Source: Bacteroidaceae bacterium (GTDB taxonomy: Bacteria; Bacteroidota; Bacteroidia; Bacteroidales; Bacteroidaceae). Taken from it: 64,000 nucleotides of DNA. Numbering within the stretch: position 1 is the stretch's first letter; each line of letters starts with the position of its first letter. The translations under genes were made by a program, and so were the position numbers. The stretch is taken from NCBI GenBank assembly GCA_016286165.1, contig JAEESE010000012.1, positions 1-64,000 on the forward strand. Reading direction: 5' to 3'. This document shows, one piece after another, positions 62,001-64,000 of this stretch. A model generated the notes under the pieces. The model worked only from the letters and a program-made list of their open reading frames with translations. It ran no database searches and was not told the origin of the DNA.

Positions 62001-63377
62001 AATAGTCAGACCGTCTGCCTTGACATTACCTTTGGCAGAACCATTTTTTAAACTTCCAGCAAGATCGGTTACAATAGTCAGATGGTCAACGGGGAAATCT
62101 TTGTTCTCGGAGAGCAGCTCGGCTAAGCGGAAATCGTTAGTCGTTGCAGTAAGTTGGAACTGATCTTCACCTGTGACGTTTCCTTGTGCTATGACATCTC
62201 CAATTGATGTCTTTAGGTTGATATCAGCTTCGCTTCGACGGGTATGGTTGTCGGCCTGAACCACTCCTTCCAATGATATGTCCCCAAACCTGGCTAACAT
62301 CGAAGCCAAGTCAGGTTTTAATACCTTTTTATATTGCTCGGATGAGAATTTTGAGAGCAGAGGTGCATAAAACTCGTTTGATGCATTGAATTGTTTTATT
62401 GAAACGAGGATATCATCGAATGGCATTGCCAGAAGTGTATCTTTAGTATTGACATGACCTATTGCTTTTGTACTCAGGTTAAAGCCGTCGGTAGCCACTT
62501 CGAATTGACTCAAAGTAAACCGCCTCTGATGAAGGGTTGCATCCGCTGCTATATCCACAGGTTGTGACAAAAGATTCGCTTCTGGAAAGAGTGGAGCCAG
62601 GTCAGTGGGCATTAACCGACCTTCGATGAGCAAGGCAGCCAACATCCTGTCGTCAAGTTTCCAACCACCCACAGCTCGGTTGTTTAGCTTCGCACTCAGT
62701 TTTAATTCAGTGTTCGGTAGTCGTATTTCTGCATCTTTGAGTCGAGCTTCATACTTGTCGGCCATGAATGTAGCCTTGAGGTTGTCTAACCTTAAACCAC
62801 TCCTTGATTCTACAAGGCTTAATTTCTTGATATCAACTGAGATATCATCATTTGTCAATTTGTCAAGCGAAGCTTCAAGGCTAAGGTCATCAAGTTGGAA
62901 ATGCGCTATCGAGAAGTGGTCTGACTCTGGTTCGTAATCAAGGTCGTGCGATAATACTCCACGACGGATTATGATGTTAGAGATTGCCAAGTCGAGTGGG
63001 GTAGAAGTTGTGTCTTGCGATGCAAAACTATCTATTATAAATTGGAAATTATAAGGACCTTCCTTAGTACGCTTGCGCAGGTTTATGTCATAACCGAACA
63101 GTTGTACATTCTCAATCCTTATTCGTCCTTTCAGCAACTGCAGCACATCTATTTTGGAACTAATACGAGCAGCCGACAACAAAGTGTCGCCTTCTAAATC
63201 GCAAATAAGGGCATCATCAAGAACGATACGGTTAAAGAGGCCTATTCGTGCATTGCCGATGTTTACTTTAGTTTTCAACTGTTCGGAAAGTACATCTGAG
63301 ACCTTACCTGCCAACCATCTTTGACAAGCTGGAGTGGCAGTGAAGAGTATGATTCCGAGGTAGAGTGCCAAGAGCAA
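59052..63377 (-). CDS. tamB: translocation/assembly module protein TamB
   Basis: This very large inner-membrane-anchored periplasmic protein of about 1440 residues consists of AsmA/TamB-type beta-strand repeats. It ends in the DUF490/TamB C-terminal domain (GTYRLSLQDVIRKDFQFQQGSTITFGGDP and later YLLGIGRFYT). It is thought to help outer-membrane protein or lipid transport. The start is unclear: the track uses a TTG at 63377 inside the membrane segment. Upstream in frame, IKTLRNIVRFVVG continues sensibly to a stop but without any ATG or GTG, so an ATC start near 63416 is possible. Confidence 0.9.
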   Translation of the reverse strand: MLLALYLGIILFTATPACQRWLAGKVSDVLSEQLKTKVNIGNARIGLFNRIVLDDALICDLEGDTLLSAARISSKIDVLQLLKGRIRIENVQLFGYDINLRKRTKEGPYNFQFIIDSFASQDTTSTPLDLAISNIIIRRGVLSHDLDYEPESDHFSIAHFQLDDLSLEASLDKLTNDDISVDIKKLSLVESRSGLRLDNLKATFMADKYEARLKDAEIRLPNTELKLSAKLNNRAVGGWKLDDRMLAALLIEGRLMPTDLAPLFPEANLLSQPVDIAADATLHQRRFTLSQFEVATDGFNLSTKAIGHVNTKDTLLAMPFDDILVSIKQFNASNEFYAPLLSKFSSEQYKKVLKPDLASMLARFGDISLEGVVQADNHTRRSEADINLKTSIGDVIAQGNVTGEDQFQLTATTNDFRLAELLSENKDFPVDHLTIVTDLAGSLKNGSAKGNVKADGLTIKDTQIDHIDADLDFSARSIQAMVKLTDDQYECAFNANLTSTQNITFDTKGLNQLQGFVKLDDLQVKSGEHKYFLDNMYIALANDDHGHHMLVRGDFIDAHADGRFNYSTIVHTAQAMLHKSMPSLIPEPKTYVQPTDDHIDFSVNLWDTKALQQFANLDIDLLEPGYIEGSVDGKKQKMTVKADLPHVIYGAENLRAASLVFNQEHDSLTTFLTLQRMMATGPLDLSFSADAKNDELHSVFNWDDHNLPALKGSLSTASHFSKDDHGKFGANIKLLPSQVIVSDTIWNVMPAQVSIHDKIVDVHDFQVSQLGRHLIVNGRISKDNADTLYADLRGINLQYIFGLIDFHDVELAGLATGSVKAHNFFDDIAVDADLRVDNFTLNDGLLGTVYVTGGFGRKDERAIDLDAFIHEPIHKEISHVIGLIKPGHEEGRGMTLDIQARYLNTYFINYFTEGIFTDFKGQVTGHANLHGPFKQLDLEGDLAVDTLSTTIDVLGTHYHLLGGDSIHLYPGGIRFRDVKIYDRYHRLGTSDHYADMDGELRFQHFKNMEYDFNITAHNFLGYDFRDFGDQTFYGTVFANGNVKLSGVPGQLNVDINCRPTSGTVFTYNVSTPDATTENEFITFVNKEEGARQTSVGGQSGLSGSSNDNSNEDAGDDEPNDMHINFDLDITPDAQLRLLMDPRSEDYITLFGNGHIRANFYNKGRFQMYGTYRVDHGTYRLSLQDVIRKDFQFQQGSTITFGGDPMKGDLNLQAVYTVPSVSLNDLSVGNNFSASNVRVNCIMNIGGRAEQPNVSFDFDIPNVNEDEKQMVRSLISTEEERNLQVIYLLGIGRFYTYGLADQQSQANSAVQSLLSSTLSGQFNNFLSNAIGNSNWNFGTNFTTNTYGFNDVDVEGSLSGRLLNNRLLINGTFGYRDTPIANTNFIGDFDVQWLLTKSGNLSLRAYSETNDRYFTKTALTTQGIGLQVKKDFNNLRELFRPRQ

Positions 63378-63440
63378 ACCTACGACGAATCGGACTATAT
63401 TTCTAAGTGTTTTGATAGCTCACTATGATATTTACGAGAG

Positions 63441-63472
63441 CAAAAGTAGTCTTTTTTTAGGTTTTCGACAAA
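63441..63472 (-). promoter_or_regulatory. promoter of tamB
   Basis: On the minus strand TTTG (63472-63469), a 20-base spacer and TACTTTTG (63448-63441) are present. Confidence 0.8.
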
Positions 63473-63512
63473 ATTCTTTAAGCTTTATGGTATCTATTTT
63501 ACTTTTTTTCGC

Positions 63513-63520
63513 TAAATTTG
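63513..63520 (+). promoter_or_regulatory. -7 box of the nqr operon
   Basis: TAAATTTG, followed by CGCAG, matches TAnnTTTG 42 bases before the nqrA ATG. Confidence 0.6.
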
Positions 63521-63562
63521 CGCAGTTTTTAGCTAAAACCTTTTTATTTTTATTTTATTTAT

Positions 63563-64000
63563 ATGGCAAATGTAATCAAGTTACGCAAAGGCCTAGACGT
63601 AAACCTGAAAGGCAAAGCGAGCTTGGAAGTCATGCAAACAATTGTTGATGGTCAGTATGCACTGGTCCCCGATGATTTCTATGGCATGAAGCCCAAGGTC
63701 GTTGTCAAGGAAGGGGAAACAGTCAAGGTCGGGGATGCCTTGTTCGTTGACAAGAATCATCCCGAAGTGAAGTTCGTTTCGCCTGTCAGCGGCACGGTAG
63801 CTCTTGTCGAGCGCGGTGAACGCCGTAAGGTGATGAGCGTTCGCGTAGATGCCGATGGCAAGCAGGAAGCACGCTCCTTCGATGAGAAGGATCCGCTGAA
63901 TCTGCTGCTCGAGAGTGGCTTGTTCGGGTTCTTCCGCATGCGTCCTTACGACGTCGTCGCCAATCCCGAGGACAAGCCCAAGGCTATTTTCGTAAGCGCT
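63563..64000 (+). CDS. nqrA: Na+-translocating NADH:quinone reductase subunit A (partial)
   Basis: Only the first 146 codons are inside the window, so the ORF track misses it. The sequence starts MANVIKLRKGLDVNLKGKAS and continues with PDDFYGMKPKVVVKEGETVKVGDALF and SPVSGTVALVERGERRKV, typical of NqrA in Bacteroidetes. NqrA is the cytoplasmic-side quinone-binding subunit of the Na+-pumping NADH dehydrogenase. The remaining nqr genes are expected to the right of the window. Confidence 0.95.
   Translation, partial: MANVIKLRKGLDVNLKGKASLEVMQTIVDGQYALVPDDFYGMKPKVVVKEGETVKVGDALFVDKNHPEVKFVSPVSGTVALVERGERRKVMSVRVDADGKQEARSFDEKDPLNLLLESGLFGFFRMRPYDVVANPEDKPKAIFVSA

Overview
The window reads as chromosomal DNA of a Bacteroidales bacterium, most likely a gut or rumen Prevotellaceae. 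The evidence is the recurring Bacteroidetes -7 promoter box (TAnnTTTG, mostly TACCTTTG or TACTTTTG) a few dozen bases before genes and tRNAs. Other signs are a hybrid two-component regulator, secreted proteins ending in a short 'LSGRRV...GLYIVNGKKV'-type tail, a serine palmitoyltransferase, NhaD and the start of the Nqr operon. No integrase, transposase, phage structural gene or CRISPR array was seen. All calls come from reading the sequence; no database search was run.

Layout. 1-3.7 kb: a large secreted modular protein followed by a small MKKTYI-type peptide gene. 3.7-8.2 kb: a repeat-rich stretch with a YjbH-like outer-membrane protein, a HAD phosphatase and a DUF4143-type ATPase. This stretch is bracketed by a perfect 59-bp inverted repeat and filled with short intergenic repeat words. 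8.2-17.2 kb (minus strand): an apparent operon of a very large secreted protein, a beta-propeller/DUF362 fusion and a GH2 glycosidase. 17.4-24.3 kb (plus strand): an oligogalacturonate-lyase-like protein (PL22), a GH28 polygalacturonase-type enzyme and a hybrid two-component sensor, which together look like a pectin-responsive locus without SusC/SusD. 24.4-27.5 kb (minus): a DUF3237 protein, a lipoprotein carboxylesterase and a PfkB sugar kinase. 27.7-31 kb: an orphan glycyl-radical-enzyme activase, a tRNA-Ser with a duplicated 3' flank, and a histidine-rich metal permease with a C-terminal HMA domain.

31-63 kb is mainly housekeeping: TrmN6, a xanthan-lyase-like secreted protein, an acyltransferase, NhaD, tRNA-Gly(CCC) directly abutting rarA, GT2 with an aldose epimerase, a TPR protein, a metalloprotease-like lipoprotein and PruA. 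It continues with a SpoU methyltransferase, an LMW tyrosine phosphatase, a winged-helix protein, a flavodoxin-type reductase, an acyltransferase-3, YgiQ, a lipid kinase divergent from serine palmitoyltransferase and two identical tRNA-Lys genes. Last come a GH25 lysozyme, cytidine deaminase, a glucosaminidase/LysM protein, EttA, TamB and the 5' part of nqrA at the right edge.

The most unusual signals are not gene families but DNA elements. (i) Short GC-rich palindromes (CCCCTCC...GGAGGGG type) occur between genes and also in frame inside a GH2 enzyme and a lipoprotein, resembling protein-invading palindromic elements. (ii) A five-unit array of 22-bp tandem repeats fills the whole gap between the lipid kinase stop codon and the ygiQ start codon and encodes the ends of both proteins. 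A second 22-bp-period array lies upstream of a flavodoxin gene. (iii) Duplicated long direct repeats sit on the DUF4143 ATPase promoter, and a tandem duplication covers the 3' flank of tRNA-Ser.
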